DNA of 64,000 bases, from positions 1 through 64,000 of the forward strand of contig NZ_JBLXDN010000004.1 in the NCBI RefSeq assembly GCF_048264025.1, written 5' to 3'. The translations under genes were made by a program, and so were the position numbers. The notes beneath the pieces were generated by a model that ran no database searches, was not told the origin of the DNA, and saw only the letters and a list, made by a program, of their open reading frames with translations. The stretch is from Nitrincola sp048264025. Lineage in GTDB: Bacteria; Pseudomonadota; Gammaproteobacteria; Pseudomonadales; Balneatricaceae. Positions 18,253 through 27,405 of this stretch are shown piece by piece (the first letter of the stretch is position 1; every line of letters begins with the position of its first letter).

Positions 18253-20622
18253 TTGCAGGATTACGTCATACGCCTGGATCAGGCGGGAATGGGAGATGTT
18301 GATAAGGTCGGCGGTAAAAACGCCTCGCTTGGAGAAATGATCCATCAACTGTGTGATGCCGGTGTAAAAGTACCCGGTGGCTTCGCCACTACGGCACAGG
18401 CATATCGTGATTTTCTGCAGCACAATCACCTGACAGATAAAATTAATGCGTTGCTGAGTGAGCTGGATAGCAATGACACTCGAGCGCTAACTGAGACTGG
18501 TCGTCAGATTCGTGAATGGATTCTGGCTGCTGAGTTTCAACCCGCCCTGGAAGCGGCCATCGATGATGGCTACCAGGAGATGGCCGGTAATCAGAGCATC
18601 TCAGTAGCCGTACGCTCTTCGGCTACGGCTGAAGATTTGCCGGATGCCTCGTTTGCTGGTCAGCAAGAGACCTATCTAAATATCCGCGGGCTGGACAATA
18701 TCAAGCAAGCGATCAAATCTGTATTTGCTTCACTGTATAACGATCGCGCGATTTCCTACCGTGTGCACCGTGGCTTTATTCACAGTGAAGTGGCGCTGTC
18801 AGCCGGAATTCAGCGTATGGTTCGCAGTGAAACCGGTGCCTCGGGTGTGATGTTCTCGCTGGATACCGAATCAGGTTTCAAGCAAGTGGTATTTATTACT
18901 GCCGCTTACGGATTGGGTGAAACCGTGGTTCAGGGGGCAGTTAATCCAGACGAATTCTATGTGTACAAGCCCACGCTCAAGCTGGGTGCCCCAGCCATCC
19001 TGCGTCGAAGTCTTGGCTCTAAAGCGATCAAAATGATCTATGGTGCCGAGGGGACTACAGCCGACGCGGTAGAAACAGTCGACGTGCCTCGTGAAGACAG
19101 AGACCGTTTCTGCATTAATGACGCTGATGTCGAGGCTTTGGCGAAGATTGCTATCACCATTGAGCAGCATTATGGTCGGCCCATGGATATCGAATGGGCC
19201 AAAGACGGTGATGATGGCGAACTCTATATTGTTCAGGCTCGTCCTGAAACGGTGCGCAGCCAAAATTCGGCGGCGGTAATGGAGCGTTATTTGCTAAAGG
19301 AAAAAGGCAAGGTCTTGATAGAGGGGCGCTCTATCGGCCATCGTATCGGCTCCGGACCTGTCCGCGTGGTGGATTCCCTTGAGCAGATGCATGATGTGCT
19401 ACCCGGAGATGTGCTGGTCACCGATATGACTGACCCTGACTGGGAACCGGTGATGAAGCGTGCTGGTGCGATTATTACCAACCGTGGTGGACGTACCTGT
19501 CACGCGGCCATTATAGCGCGTGAGTTGGGGATTCCGGCGATTGTTGGTTGTGGTGATGCCACTGAGCGGTTGAACAACGACCAACTGGTGACTGTGTCCT
19601 GTGCCGAAGGGGATACCGGGCGGGCCTATGAAGGCAAGCTGGCATTTGAACACCAGACTAACAGTATTGAATCCATGCCGGAATTGCCCTTCGAAATCAT
19701 GATGAATGTGGGTAATCCAGATCGTGCCTTTGATTTTCAGGCACTGCCGAGTGCGGGCGTAGGTCTGGCGCGGCTGGAGTTCATTATCAACCGTATGATC
19801 GGTGTTCACCCCAAAGCGCTGCTGAATTTCGACCAACAACCCCGGGACATCAAGCAGATTATCAATCGGCGTATTGCTGGTTATGCCTCACCGGTGGATT
19901 TTTATGTCGACAAGCTGGTGGAAGGTATTTCGACCCTGGCGGCGGCCTTTTACCCGCGCAAAGTAATAGTGCGCATGTCGGATTTCAAGTCCAACGAATA
20001 TGGCCATCTGATCGGCGGTGATCGCTATGAACCCGCTGAAGAAAATCCGATGTTGGGCTTTCGTGGCGCCGCGCGTTATATCTCGGAAACGTTTCAGGAC
20101 TGCTTCGAGCTGGAATGCCGTGCATTAAAACGTGTGCGTGATGAGATGAAGCTCACCAACGTGGAAATCATGGTGCCGTTTGTACGCACGGTTGGGGAGG
20201 CACGTCAGGTTGTAGATCTGCTGTCGCATAACGGACTGAAGCGCGGTGAAAATGGTCTGCGGCTGATCATGATGTGCGAAATTCCATCCAATGCGCTGTT
20301 GGCAACCCAGTTCCTTGAATACTTTGACGGCTTCTCCATTGGCTCTAACGACCTGACTCAGTTAACCCTGGGGCTGGATCGAGACTCTGGCATCATTGCG
20401 CATCTGTTTGACGAGCGAAATGAGGCGGTAAAAATGCTGTTGGCTATGGCGATCAAAGCTTGCCGTGACGCTGACAAGTATATAGGTATCTGTGGCCAGG
20501 GCCCGTCAGATCATCCGGATCTGGCGCGTTGGCTGATGGATCAGGGTATTTCCAGTGTGTCACTCAATCCGGATTCAGTGCTGGATACCTGGTTCTTCCT
20601 CGCTAATGAAAAAGCTGATTAG
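18253..20622 (+). CDS. ppsA: Phosphoenolpyruvate synthase
   Basis: A 789-residue enzyme making PEP from pyruvate and ATP (with AMP and Pi released), the entry to gluconeogenesis. It has the N-terminal ATP-grasp domain (KVGGKNASLGEM near 20; VRSSATAEDLPDASFAG near 120), the phosphohistidine swivel domain with the catalytic histidine in GGRTCHAAIIARELG near 420, and the C-terminal PEP-binding barrel (GSNDLTQLTLGLDRDSG near 700). The start is TTG at 18253, supported by a GGAG ribosome site eight bases upstream and by agreement with the usual N-terminus. The regulator ppsR is next to it. I see no clear promoter in the gap. Confidence 0.97.
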   Translation: MQDYVIRLDQAGMGDVDKVGGKNASLGEMIHQLCDAGVKVPGGFATTAQAYRDFLQHNHLTDKINALLSELDSNDTRALTETGRQIREWILAAEFQPALEAAIDDGYQEMAGNQSISVAVRSSATAEDLPDASFAGQQETYLNIRGLDNIKQAIKSVFASLYNDRAISYRVHRGFIHSEVALSAGIQRMVRSETGASGVMFSLDTESGFKQVVFITAAYGLGETVVQGAVNPDEFYVYKPTLKLGAPAILRRSLGSKAIKMIYGAEGTTADAVETVDVPREDRDRFCINDADVEALAKIAITIEQHYGRPMDIEWAKDGDDGELYIVQARPETVRSQNSAAVMERYLLKEKGKVLIEGRSIGHRIGSGPVRVVDSLEQMHDVLPGDVLVTDMTDPDWEPVMKRAGAIITNRGGRTCHAAIIARELGIPAIVGCGDATERLNNDQLVTVSCAEGDTGRAYEGKLAFEHQTNSIESMPELPFEIMMNVGNPDRAFDFQALPSAGVGLARLEFIINRMIGVHPKALLNFDQQPRDIKQIINRRIAGYASPVDFYVDKLVEGISTLAAAFYPRKVIVRMSDFKSNEYGHLIGGDRYEPAEENPMLGFRGAARYISETFQDCFELECRALKRVRDEMKLTNVEIMVPFVRTVGEARQVVDLLSHNGLKRGENGLRLIMMCEIPSNALLATQFLEYFDGFSIGSNDLTQLTLGLDRDSGIIAHLFDERNEAVKMLLAMAIKACRDADKYIGICGQGPSDHPDLARWLMDQGISSVSLNPDSVLDTWFFLANEKAD

Positions 20623-20625
20623 GTC

Positions 20626-20676
20626 GCCTCGCTAAAGCCTTGCCCGGCTTTGCTATACTTCATCGTCGGGCGAGGC
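20626..20676 (+). terminator. Probable terminator after ppsA
   Basis: An inner hairpin AAAGCC (20634-20639) / GGCTTT (20646-20651) is nested in an outer pair GCCTCGC (20626-20632) / GCGAGGC (20670-20676), starting four bases after the ppsA stop. The inner stem ends in TTT only, so the strength is uncertain. Confidence 0.45.
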
Positions 20677-20716
20677 TGTCCAGTAGAGAATTGCTTCCAA
20701 TTTAAAGGCCAATCTC

Positions 20717-20725
20717 TGTTACAAT
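20717..20725 (+). promoter_or_regulatory. Candidate extended -10 promoter
   Basis: TGTTACAAT at 20717-20725 fits the extended -10 form TGn followed by a five-of-six match to TATAAT. It lies 27 bases before the next start, a suitable leader length. No good -35 is present, which is allowed for extended -10 promoters. Confidence 0.4.
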
Positions 20726-20752
20726 GCACGGGTTGTATTAGGAGCATGGGAC

Positions 20753-21541
20753 ATGACCTCAGAACTCACTTTTCGTCTTGGTGAAATACGGCGCTTTATT
20801 CTGGCGATCCTGACAAGCGCTGCCGGTCGTAGAATTCTGTTGATTCATTTGCTGAATACACTGGTGCTCGCGGGAATGGTGCTGGTCGGTATTATATTGT
20901 CCTTCTTTGCGCTGTTTGACGGCTACATTCCCAGTCGCCGAGATCTGAGCACAACCTTTTTCTCACTCTATATTTTTCTACTGATTATGCCGCTGGCGAC
21001 TATGCCATTCTTCTCGTTTAAAGACATGTTTGATGGATTGGCACATTGGCTGACGCGTCGGCGCCTGTTTAATGATATGAGCCAGCATGTGTTTTATCGT
21101 AAAAACCGTAATGGCAGTATCACTTTGCACCTGGCCAAAGCGCATACCTTGCTACATGAAAAGCACCAGTTATTGAAGCAAGCGGCTGGAAAAACAAGCA
21201 ACATCAGTCGCCAGTTGGCGATATCTTTGGCGCGCTCTATCCGTGATGCAGTGCAGTTTTCCAGACAATTGGTCGGCAAGGGGCTACTTAAACCCGATCA
21301 GCCGATTGTGGGGGCAACCTACAGTTATCTTTTTGGTGCTGCGCACAGCAAGCTGGGTTTAAAGCGTATCCCACCATCTCCCTGGACCGGCTGGTTCAGC
21401 GGTATCTTTATTCGGTATGGTGTCCTGCATGCTGTATTTATGTATTTTGTCATCCACGATCAGCTTCCGCCTGAATTCGATCCGGTGTATTTCATCGCCC
21501 AGGTGAGTGATGTGATAGGCGAGGGGCCTAAGTCATCTTGA
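20753..21541 (+). CDS. Uncharacterised membrane protein upstream of an AmpG-type transporter
   Basis: A 262-residue protein I do not recognise. Two hydrophobic helices are clear at about 27-52 and 68-92, with a weaker one near 225-242. Between them lies a basic, helical region (about 95-190) rich in Lys, Arg and Gln, likely cytoplasmic. No catalytic motif is visible. An AGGAG ribosome site lies eight bases before the ATG. Its last bases overlap the start of the MFS gene (TTGA), so the two are probably co-translated, suggesting a shared envelope-related role. No function is proposed. Confidence 0.8.
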   Translation: MTSELTFRLGEIRRFILAILTSAAGRRILLIHLLNTLVLAGMVLVGIILSFFALFDGYIPSRRDLSTTFFSLYIFLLIMPLATMPFFSFKDMFDGLAHWLTRRRLFNDMSQHVFYRKNRNGSITLHLAKAHTLLHEKHQLLKQAAGKTSNISRQLAISLARSIRDAVQFSRQLVGKGLLKPDQPIVGATYSYLFGAAHSKLGLKRIPPSPWTGWFSGIFIRYGVLHAVFMYFVIHDQLPPEFDPVYFIAQVSDVIGEGPKSS

Positions 21542-22872
21542 TAGCACTGCTGCAAAAGTGGTTCGCTCCCTACCGCGACCGTCGCATGTTGACTCTATTG
21601 GCGCTGGGTTTCTCCAGTGGCTTACCGGCGCCGCTGGTATTTTCCAACCTGTCGATCTGGCTGCGTGATGAAGGTGTTAGTCGTACCGATATAGGCTTGT
21701 TCGCGCTGGCAGCTACACCCTATGCGATCAACTTTCTTTGGGCGCCTTTAGTTGATCGACTGCAATTACCCTTCCTCACGGCCCGCTTTGGTCGTCGACG
21801 CGGCTGGGCATTGATGACCCAGTCGTTACTGATGCTGGCCATTGCGTTGTTATCGCTTACCAATCCCTCCGAAAGTCTTTGGTTAATGGCCGCGGCTGTA
21901 TTGTTTGTCACCTTTGTTTCAGCCACACAGGATATTGTCATAGACGCTTACCGGATTGAGATACTGGATCTGGACCAATATGGGAGTGGTTCGGCGGCTG
22001 GGATCTGGGGCTGGCACTTGGGCGGCACTTTGATTGGTGGTGCGGGTGGCTTGTACATGGCGCAGGCCTTTGGCTGGAACTCAGCCTACATGCTGCTGTC
22101 TTTTGGTGTGCTGATCGGCATGCTTGCGGTGCTGATGAGTCCAGAGCCTCAAGTCTCACCGCCGGAAGAAACACTCGCTGAGGAAGAGCGTGCGCTGGCA
22201 TTGCTGGAGCGCTGGACCTTTTTGCCAGAGATTCCGCGTCGAATTATGGGTTGGATCTACCTGACTATTGTGGCTCCGCTGGCTGAATTTACCCAGCGAA
22301 GTGGTTGGTTGTTGATTCTGGTGTTTATATTTGTTTTTAAACTGGGTGATGCGCTGCTGGGGCGTATGTCCGGCGTGTTTTACCGTGAACTGGGGTTTTC
22401 ACTGACGGAAATCGCTGAAGTTGCCAAAGTCTATGGTTTGAGCGCCAACCTTATTGGTATCGTGATAGGGGGGATTTTGGTAGCGCGTATCGGTATCTTA
22501 AAAGCGCTGTTCCTGTCCGGGTTGGCGACGGCTGCAACCAATTTAGCCTACTCATGGTTGGCCATGTCAGGCCAATCCACAGAGGTATTTATTGTTGCGG
22601 TGGCTTCAGATAATTTTACTACCGGTTTGGTTACGGTTGCTTTAGTCGCTTATCTATCATCCCTTTGTAACAGTGCCTACACAGCCACTCAGTATGCCTT
22701 GCTGGCCTCGCTGGCAAACCTGGCACGTATCTGGTTCTCAGCTACCAGTGGCATGATGGTTGATGCCCTGGATGGTGATTGGGCTTTGTTCTTTTTGTTA
22801 TGCGCCATTATTGCCCTGATAGGTTTGCCTCTGTTGCTTATTATTATGAAACGTCACCCTCTGCCTCGCTAA
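21538..22872 (+). CDS. AmpG-family MFS transporter, probable muropeptide permease
   Basis: A 444-residue major facilitator with about twelve membrane helices. The LGFSSGLPAPL segment near residue 24 and the following WAPLVDR...GRRRGWALMTQ region match AmpG proteins, which import anhydro-muropeptides for peptidoglycan recycling. I use the TTG at 21538, overlapping the previous stop by four bases, because the family normally has about 17 residues before this segment; the next ATG (21586) would remove them. Many genomes carry several AmpG-like paralogues, so the substrate is inferred. Confidence 0.85.
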   Translation: MIALLQKWFAPYRDRRMLTLLALGFSSGLPAPLVFSNLSIWLRDEGVSRTDIGLFALAATPYAINFLWAPLVDRLQLPFLTARFGRRRGWALMTQSLLMLAIALLSLTNPSESLWLMAAAVLFVTFVSATQDIVIDAYRIEILDLDQYGSGSAAGIWGWHLGGTLIGGAGGLYMAQAFGWNSAYMLLSFGVLIGMLAVLMSPEPQVSPPEETLAEEERALALLERWTFLPEIPRRIMGWIYLTIVAPLAEFTQRSGWLLILVFIFVFKLGDALLGRMSGVFYRELGFSLTEIAEVAKVYGLSANLIGIVIGGILVARIGILKALFLSGLATAATNLAYSWLAMSGQSTEVFIVAVASDNFTTGLVTVALVAYLSSLCNSAYTATQYALLASLANLARIWFSATSGMMVDALDGDWALFFLLCAIIALIGLPLLLIIMKRHPLPR

Positions 22873-22923
22873 GTCATAAACTGGGCTAGAATAAAAATTA
22901 AAACTCCGGCTGGATCGCTGAAT

Positions 22924-24765
22924 ATGTTGAAGAAAATATCGTTGCCCTTGGTTCTGGTTATTTTGATTTATGCCTTCTGGGTCAGTGCTGATTTTACTGA
23001 AATCGCGGCGGGTATTGCGCTATTCATGTTCGGCATGCTGTGTCTGGAAGAGGGTTTTAAGGCCTTTACCGGTGGTATGCTGGAAGGCATTCTGCGCAAA
23101 TCCACCGATCGCTTATGGAAAAGTCTTGCCTTTGGTGTGACCAGTACGACGTTGATGCAATCCAGCTCACTGGTGTCATTGATTACCGTGTCATTTGTCA
23201 GTGCAGAAATGATCACGCTGATGGGTGGTATTGGCATCATCATGGGGGCGAATATAGGTACAACCACTGGGGCCTGGTTAATTGCCGGTTTAGGGCTGAA
23301 AGTGGATATTGCCAGCTATGCCATGCCCGTTCTGGTGTTTGGTATGGTGTTTCAGATGCAAAGAAGCAAAAGCCTGAAGGGATTAGGTTACCTGCTGTTG
23401 GGTTTTGCCTTTTTGTTTCTGGGTATTCATTACATGAAAGAAGGTTTTGAATCGTTTCAGCAGAGTTTTGATTTATCAGCCTTTGCTATGACCGGTATTG
23501 CTGGCGTACTGGTGTTTACCCTGATTGGCATGTTGATTACGATCATCATGCAATCCAGTCATGCGACTTTGCTGATTATCATTACGGCCTTGTCGGCGGG
23601 CCAGGTCAGTTATGAAAATGCGCTGGCACTGGCCATCGGTGCCAATCTTGGCAGTACGGTAACCATCGTGCTGGGTAGTATCGCTTCCAACCTGGGAGGC
23701 AAGCGTTTGGCGGCATCACATGTGTTATTTAATGTGGTGACAGCCTCTGTAGCGATTGTGTTTATCGGCCAACTGGCTTGGCTAGTGGATCAAACGGCTG
23801 ACCTGATTGGTATTCGCGCTGATGATTTTCTACTCAAGCTGGCCCTGTTTCATACCCTGTTCAATGTGTTAGGCGTAGTTCTCCTGACCCCATTTGTGGC
23901 TAGATTAGAAGCCTGGCTATTACAGCACATACAGTTCAAGCCGCAGGGCATGGAGCAGCCACAGTACCTTTATCCGGAAGCTCTGGAAACACCGGTTACG
24001 GTGGTTGATGCGGTTAAAAAAGAAGTGTTGCACCTGTTTGATAATGCCTATGGTTTATTGGCCCACGGGCTAAGTCTGAAGCGTAATACCATCGATTCAC
24101 AGGAGTCCTTGACGGATGCGGTGAAATATACCCGGCGTATTTTCCCTATTGATGTTGAAGATGCCTATGAAGAGAAAATAAAAAGTCTGCATAATGAAAT
24201 TATTGCCTTCATTGCTGAAGCACAAATGCGTGAATCCACTAAGGCTGCTACTGAAAAACTCTATGAGTTGCGGGAAGCCAGCCGTGCTATTGTTGCCGCG
24301 GTTAAAGGTATGAAACACCTGCACAATAATTTGTCACGCCATGGTCTCTCGAGTAATCTTGCTGTACGTGAGCGCTATGATCAGATTCGGATTCATCTGG
24401 CCAAATTATTGCGTGAGTTACGCCAATTGCTTCGCGAGGAGCCAAGCGAAGTAACCCGTTTATCCATAGATGCACTGCGGCTTGCCTCACAAAAAGCCAG
24501 TCGCAAAATGATCGATGAGCTGGATGAAATGATTCGTCATCGCCGCATAGCCGCATCGATCGCTACATCTATTCTCAATGATGAAGCTTATGTCACAAAC
24601 ATAGGTGATAATCTATTAGATGCGGCGTCTACACTCGTATCCAGACGAGCAGCTACACAGCTTGAGTCCATTAGCCTGGATGAAAAAGAGATCGAGCAGT
24701 TAATGGATAAAACCAGTCAGGCTGACGGTCCTAAGCCTGAACCAGTGGAGAGTCGACCGGAGTGA
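22924..24765 (+). CDS. Na+/phosphate cotransporter family protein with PhoU-like domain
   Basis: A 613-residue protein of the NptA/PF02690 family. Residues about 1-330 carry eight to nine membrane helices with the two inverted-repeat QSS motifs (LMQSSSLVSL near 77 and IMQSSHATLL near 212) that form the sodium and phosphate site. Residues about 350-590 are a helical cytoplasmic PhoU-like domain, thought to regulate transport. The protein may import or export phosphate; direction cannot be read from sequence. A small coiled-coil gene starts four bases after its stop. Confidence 0.9.
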   Translation: MLKKISLPLVLVILIYAFWVSADFTEIAAGIALFMFGMLCLEEGFKAFTGGMLEGILRKSTDRLWKSLAFGVTSTTLMQSSSLVSLITVSFVSAEMITLMGGIGIIMGANIGTTTGAWLIAGLGLKVDIASYAMPVLVFGMVFQMQRSKSLKGLGYLLLGFAFLFLGIHYMKEGFESFQQSFDLSAFAMTGIAGVLVFTLIGMLITIIMQSSHATLLIIITALSAGQVSYENALALAIGANLGSTVTIVLGSIASNLGGKRLAASHVLFNVVTASVAIVFIGQLAWLVDQTADLIGIRADDFLLKLALFHTLFNVLGVVLLTPFVARLEAWLLQHIQFKPQGMEQPQYLYPEALETPVTVVDAVKKEVLHLFDNAYGLLAHGLSLKRNTIDSQESLTDAVKYTRRIFPIDVEDAYEEKIKSLHNEIIAFIAEAQMRESTKAATEKLYELREASRAIVAAVKGMKHLHNNLSRHGLSSNLAVRERYDQIRIHLAKLLRELRQLLREEPSEVTRLSIDALRLASQKASRKMIDELDEMIRHRRIAASIATSILNDEAYVTNIGDNLLDAASTLVSRRAATQLESISLDEKEIEQLMDKTSQADGPKPEPVESRPE

Positions 24766-24769
24766 TGAG

Positions 24770-25027
24770 ATGAAAGCCAAAAAACTACTGGAACGAGTTA
24801 GACGCTTTCTGGATGCAGACACACAAACGCAGCTTGAACAGATCAAGTCTACTCGCAGCATACTCAAGCAACTCAAAGAGAAAGAGCGTGAATTGCAGGA
24901 TGAGCTCCGCCATGAGCAAGAGCCCGAGTTGCAAGAAGCACTGCAAAATAAACTGGATGTTATTTATGCGCAACGAAAAAAAGGGCTAGATCAGATCAAG
25001 CGCCTGAAAGAAGGTGATATCGCCTGA
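24770..25027 (+). CDS. Small charged coiled-coil protein
   Basis: An 85-residue soluble protein, almost entirely helical and rich in Lys, Glu, Gln and Leu, with heptad-like spacing across about 20-80. No signal, membrane segment or known motif is visible. It starts four bases after the Na/Pi carrier stop, with GGAG about ten bases upstream, so it is co-expressed and may bind the PhoU-like tail, but this is a guess. It ends three bases short of the convergent artM stop. Confidence 0.75.
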   Translation: MKAKKLLERVRRFLDADTQTQLEQIKSTRSILKQLKEKERELQDELRHEQEPELQEALQNKLDVIYAQRKKGLDQIKRLKEGDIA

Positions 25028-25030
25028 AGA

Positions 25031-25843
25031 TTACTTCACATTATCTTCAAGGTGCTTGTCACGTAGTTGTGGGTCAAGTTTGTTCACCGGTAACCGTGTG
25101 GCATGCTGATGGGCGTTGAATGCATTCTCCAGCAAGCGGAAGAAGCCGATCAATATGGCGGTGAGCAGTAGATAAAGCACACCCGCCAGCAAGAAGAACT
25201 CAAGGCTCATATAGGTTCTGGCGATGGCGCCACGGGTAGCACCCATCAGATCCAACAGCGTAATCGTGGAGGCTAGAGCACTGCCTTTCAGCATCAGAAT
25301 TACTTCATTTCCATAGGCTGGCAGGATAATGCCAAAGGCTCTAGGCAGAATAATATGCTGGTACTGCTTACGGCGGCTGACGCCTAGTGACTGTGCTGCT
25401 TCAACTTCTCCCCTGGGCACTGCCTGAATGGCTCCGCGGAAGAGCTCGGCAATATAGGCCGCGGTATGCAGACTGAAGGTGATAATGGCACACCAGTAAG
25501 GTTGTGACAGCACATCAGTCCATAGCCAACCTAGGTCACGCAGGCTTTCAAATTGGGATAGACCGTAGTAAACCAGAAATATCTGCACTAACAGTGGCGT
25601 ACCGCGGAAAAAGAAGATGTAGCAATAAGGAAATAGCCATAACCAAGGGCTCTTGGCAATGCGCATCAGAGCCAGTGGAATGGCGATAATAAAGCCGACA
25701 ATACCCGATAAAACCACCAGTTGCAGGGTGATCCACACACCCTCCAGTAGACGGGGCAGGTAACGGGCATAAGCATCCCAGGGTTCAGCTCCCTGTGTCA
25801 GGGTGAGTAGCCATTGTGAGAAGTTAACCAACAATTCACTCAT
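25031..25843 (-). CDS. artM: Basic amino acid ABC transporter permease (ArtM/HisM type)
   Basis: A 270-residue HisMQ-family inner-membrane permease with about five helices. The EAA loop VEAAQSLGVSRRKQYQHIILPRAFG is split around residue 160. The ATG at 25843 is chosen because GGGAG lies seven bases upstream and it overlaps the artQ stop as TAATG; an in-frame TTG at 25861 is less likely. It pairs with ArtQ to form the channel. Gene order artP-artJ-artQ-artM matches E. coli artPIQM, but the exact amino acid (arginine, lysine, histidine or ornithine) is not determined. Confidence 0.88.
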   Translation of the reverse strand: MSELLVNFSQWLLTLTQGAEPWDAYARYLPRLLEGVWITLQLVVLSGIVGFIIAIPLALMRIAKSPWLWLFPYCYIFFFRGTPLLVQIFLVYYGLSQFESLRDLGWLWTDVLSQPYWCAIITFSLHTAAYIAELFRGAIQAVPRGEVEAAQSLGVSRRKQYQHIILPRAFGIILPAYGNEVILMLKGSALASTITLLDLMGATRGAIARTYMSLEFFLLAGVLYLLLTAILIGFFRLLENAFNAHQHATRLPVNKLDPQLRDKHLEDNVK

Positions 25844-26517
25844 TAGCGTGCTCCCTGCCAAGGACGATTAGCGCGGTTTTCCAGCAGGCGGATAGCTTGC
25901 ATAAAAATAATAGTCAGCAATAGATAAATAAACGCGGCAGCAAGATAAAAGGTGAAGGGGAGCTTGGTGAATCCAGCCGCGACGTAGGCCTGACGCATCA
26001 GATCATCCAGTCCAATAACCGACACTAATGCGGTGTCTTTAAGCAGTACCAGAAACAGGTTACCGAGCCCGGGAATGGCAATGCGCCATAGCTGAGGAAT
26101 CAAAATTCGGCTGAAGGTTTGCCAGCGTGTCAGGCCCATGGCCATCGCGGATTCACGTTGACCCTTGGGGATTTCCTGCAGGGCACTACGAAACACTTCG
26201 GTAGCATAGGCACCAAATGCAATGGAAAGAGCGGTGACGCCTGCCGCAAATGCACTGATCTCAATGTATTGGTCAAACAGTCTCAGCAGCAATTCAGTCG
26301 TGCCGAAATAGATAATCAGCACCAGTAATAATTCGGGTACACCACGGATCAGGGTGGTATAGGTTGTCGCGATCCAGCGCAGTGCACGAATGGGTGACAG
26401 TTTGGCTGCCGCTCCCATAAGCCCAAGAATTAAACCGAAAAACAGGCTGGTAAAGGCTAGTTTCAGGGTAATCCAGGTGCCTGACAGCAAAAGATGACCA
26501 AAACCGTGTAGATCCAT
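25843..26517 (-). CDS. artQ: Basic amino acid ABC transporter permease (ArtQ/HisQ type)
   Basis: A 224-residue HisMQ-family permease with about five membrane helices and the EAA-type loop (RESAMAMGLTRWQTFSRI near 120). It forms a heterodimer with ArtM and docks the ArtP ATPase. The stop and the artM start overlap by one base. It follows artJ after an 86-base gap containing a strong hairpin, so its level is probably lower than that of the binding protein. Confidence 0.88.
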   Translation of the reverse strand: MDLHGFGHLLLSGTWITLKLAFTSLFFGLILGLMGAAAKLSPIRALRWIATTYTTLIRGVPELLLVLIIYFGTTELLLRLFDQYIEISAFAAGVTALSIAFGAYATEVFRSALQEIPKGQRESAMAMGLTRWQTFSRILIPQLWRIAIPGLGNLFLVLLKDTALVSVIGLDDLMRQAYVAAGFTKLPFTFYLAAAFIYLLLTIIFMQAIRLLENRANRPWQGAR

Positions 26518-26533
26518 GCCGCACTCGCATTAA

Positions 26534-26584
26534 GACAGTTAAAAACAAAGGGTCGGAACACAAATGATTGAGTTGCCGACCCTT
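26534..26584 (-). terminator. Hairpin with T-tract between artJ and artQ
   Basis: Read on the minus strand, AAGGGTCGG (26584-26576) pairs with CCGACCCTT (26556-26548) around a loop of about 19, and is followed by a T-rich TTTGTTTTTAA. This is a good intrinsic terminator lying inside the operon, expected to stop part of the transcripts after artJ and favour binding-protein synthesis. Confidence 0.7.
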
Positions 26585-26603
26585 ATCGATCCCGCTTCAG
26601 TTC

Positions 26604-27365
26604 TTAATATATAGAGAAGGGGAAGTATTTAGCATTGATTTCAGCATAGGTACCGTCTTCGACGATGGCTTCCAGTGCCTGGTTGAAGCGCTCTTTCAGC
26701 TCAGTGTCATTCTGACGTATGGCAATACCGATTTTGTCATCGATATCGATATCTTCACCCTTGAACTCGAAAGCGCTGCCATCTTCAGTCTGTAGCCAGT
26801 CATAGGCTGGGAATTTATCCGAGACCATACCATCCAGTCGACCTGCTGCAAGATCCAGGTAGGCATTATCCTGGGTGTCATACAGACGTACACTGACGGC
26901 GTTGCCCAGTTCATCTTCAAGGTACTGACCCGCAATAGTGGCACGTTGAGCACCCAGGGTTTTACCTTGCAGACTTGCTACATCGGTTGGCATGTCACTG
27001 TCTTTAGGTCCGATAAAGGCCAGTACGTTTGAGTAGTAAGGATTGGTGAAAGCAACAACGCGTTCACGCTCTTCGGTAATCGACATGGAGGCAATGATGG
27101 CATCGTAACGACGTGCACGCAGGCCCGGAATAATGCCATCCCAATCCTGAGTCAGGATTTCGCAGGTGGCTTCCATTTTTTCACACAGCGCGTTAGCGAT
27201 TTCAACATCAAAACCACCGGGCTGACCTGAGCTGTCGATAAAGTTAAACGGTGCATAAGCCCCTTCAGTGGCAATGCGGATGGTATCAGCCATAGCTAGC
27301 GGTGCAATCATTGTAGCAGAAGCCATGAGTAGCGCAGATGTAGCGAGTTTTTTTGACCATTGCAT
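26604..27365 (-). CDS. artJ: Basic amino acid ABC transporter, periplasmic binding protein
   Basis: A 253-residue SBP_bac_3 protein with a 26-residue Sec signal peptide (cleavage at AMA/DTIRI). The mature start IRIATEGAYAPFNFID and GGFDVEIANALCEKM are typical of the ArtJ/ArtI/HisJ/LAO group, as is the pair of cysteines C60 and C67 (numbered in the precursor) that form the disulphide of HisJ-like proteins. MSITEERERVVAFTNPYY near 95-112 belongs to the ligand pocket. It captures arginine or related cations in the periplasm for ArtQM. Confidence 0.92.
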   Translation of the reverse strand: MQWSKKLATSALLMASATMIAPLAMADTIRIATEGAYAPFNFIDSSGQPGGFDVEIANALCEKMEATCEILTQDWDGIIPGLRARRYDAIIASMSITEERERVVAFTNPYYSNVLAFIGPKDSDMPTDVASLQGKTLGAQRATIAGQYLEDELGNAVSVRLYDTQDNAYLDLAAGRLDGMVSDKFPAYDWLQTEDGSAFEFKGEDIDIDDKIGIAIRQNDTELKERFNQALEAIVEDGTYAEINAKYFPFSIY

Positions 27366-27405
27366 AGATTAATACCTTTAGTTTAATTGAGCTGTTGTAT
27401 AACGT

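Noticed and set aside
20640..20659. TTGCCC with TATACT after ppsA as a promoter
   Set aside because: The spacing is only eight bases and the sequence is part of the ppsA hairpin.
25025..25049. Possible terminator TGAAGAT/ATCTTCA at the small coiled-coil gene and artM convergence
   Set aside because: It is a seven-pair AT-rich stem with an 11-base loop and no T-tract, too weak to call.
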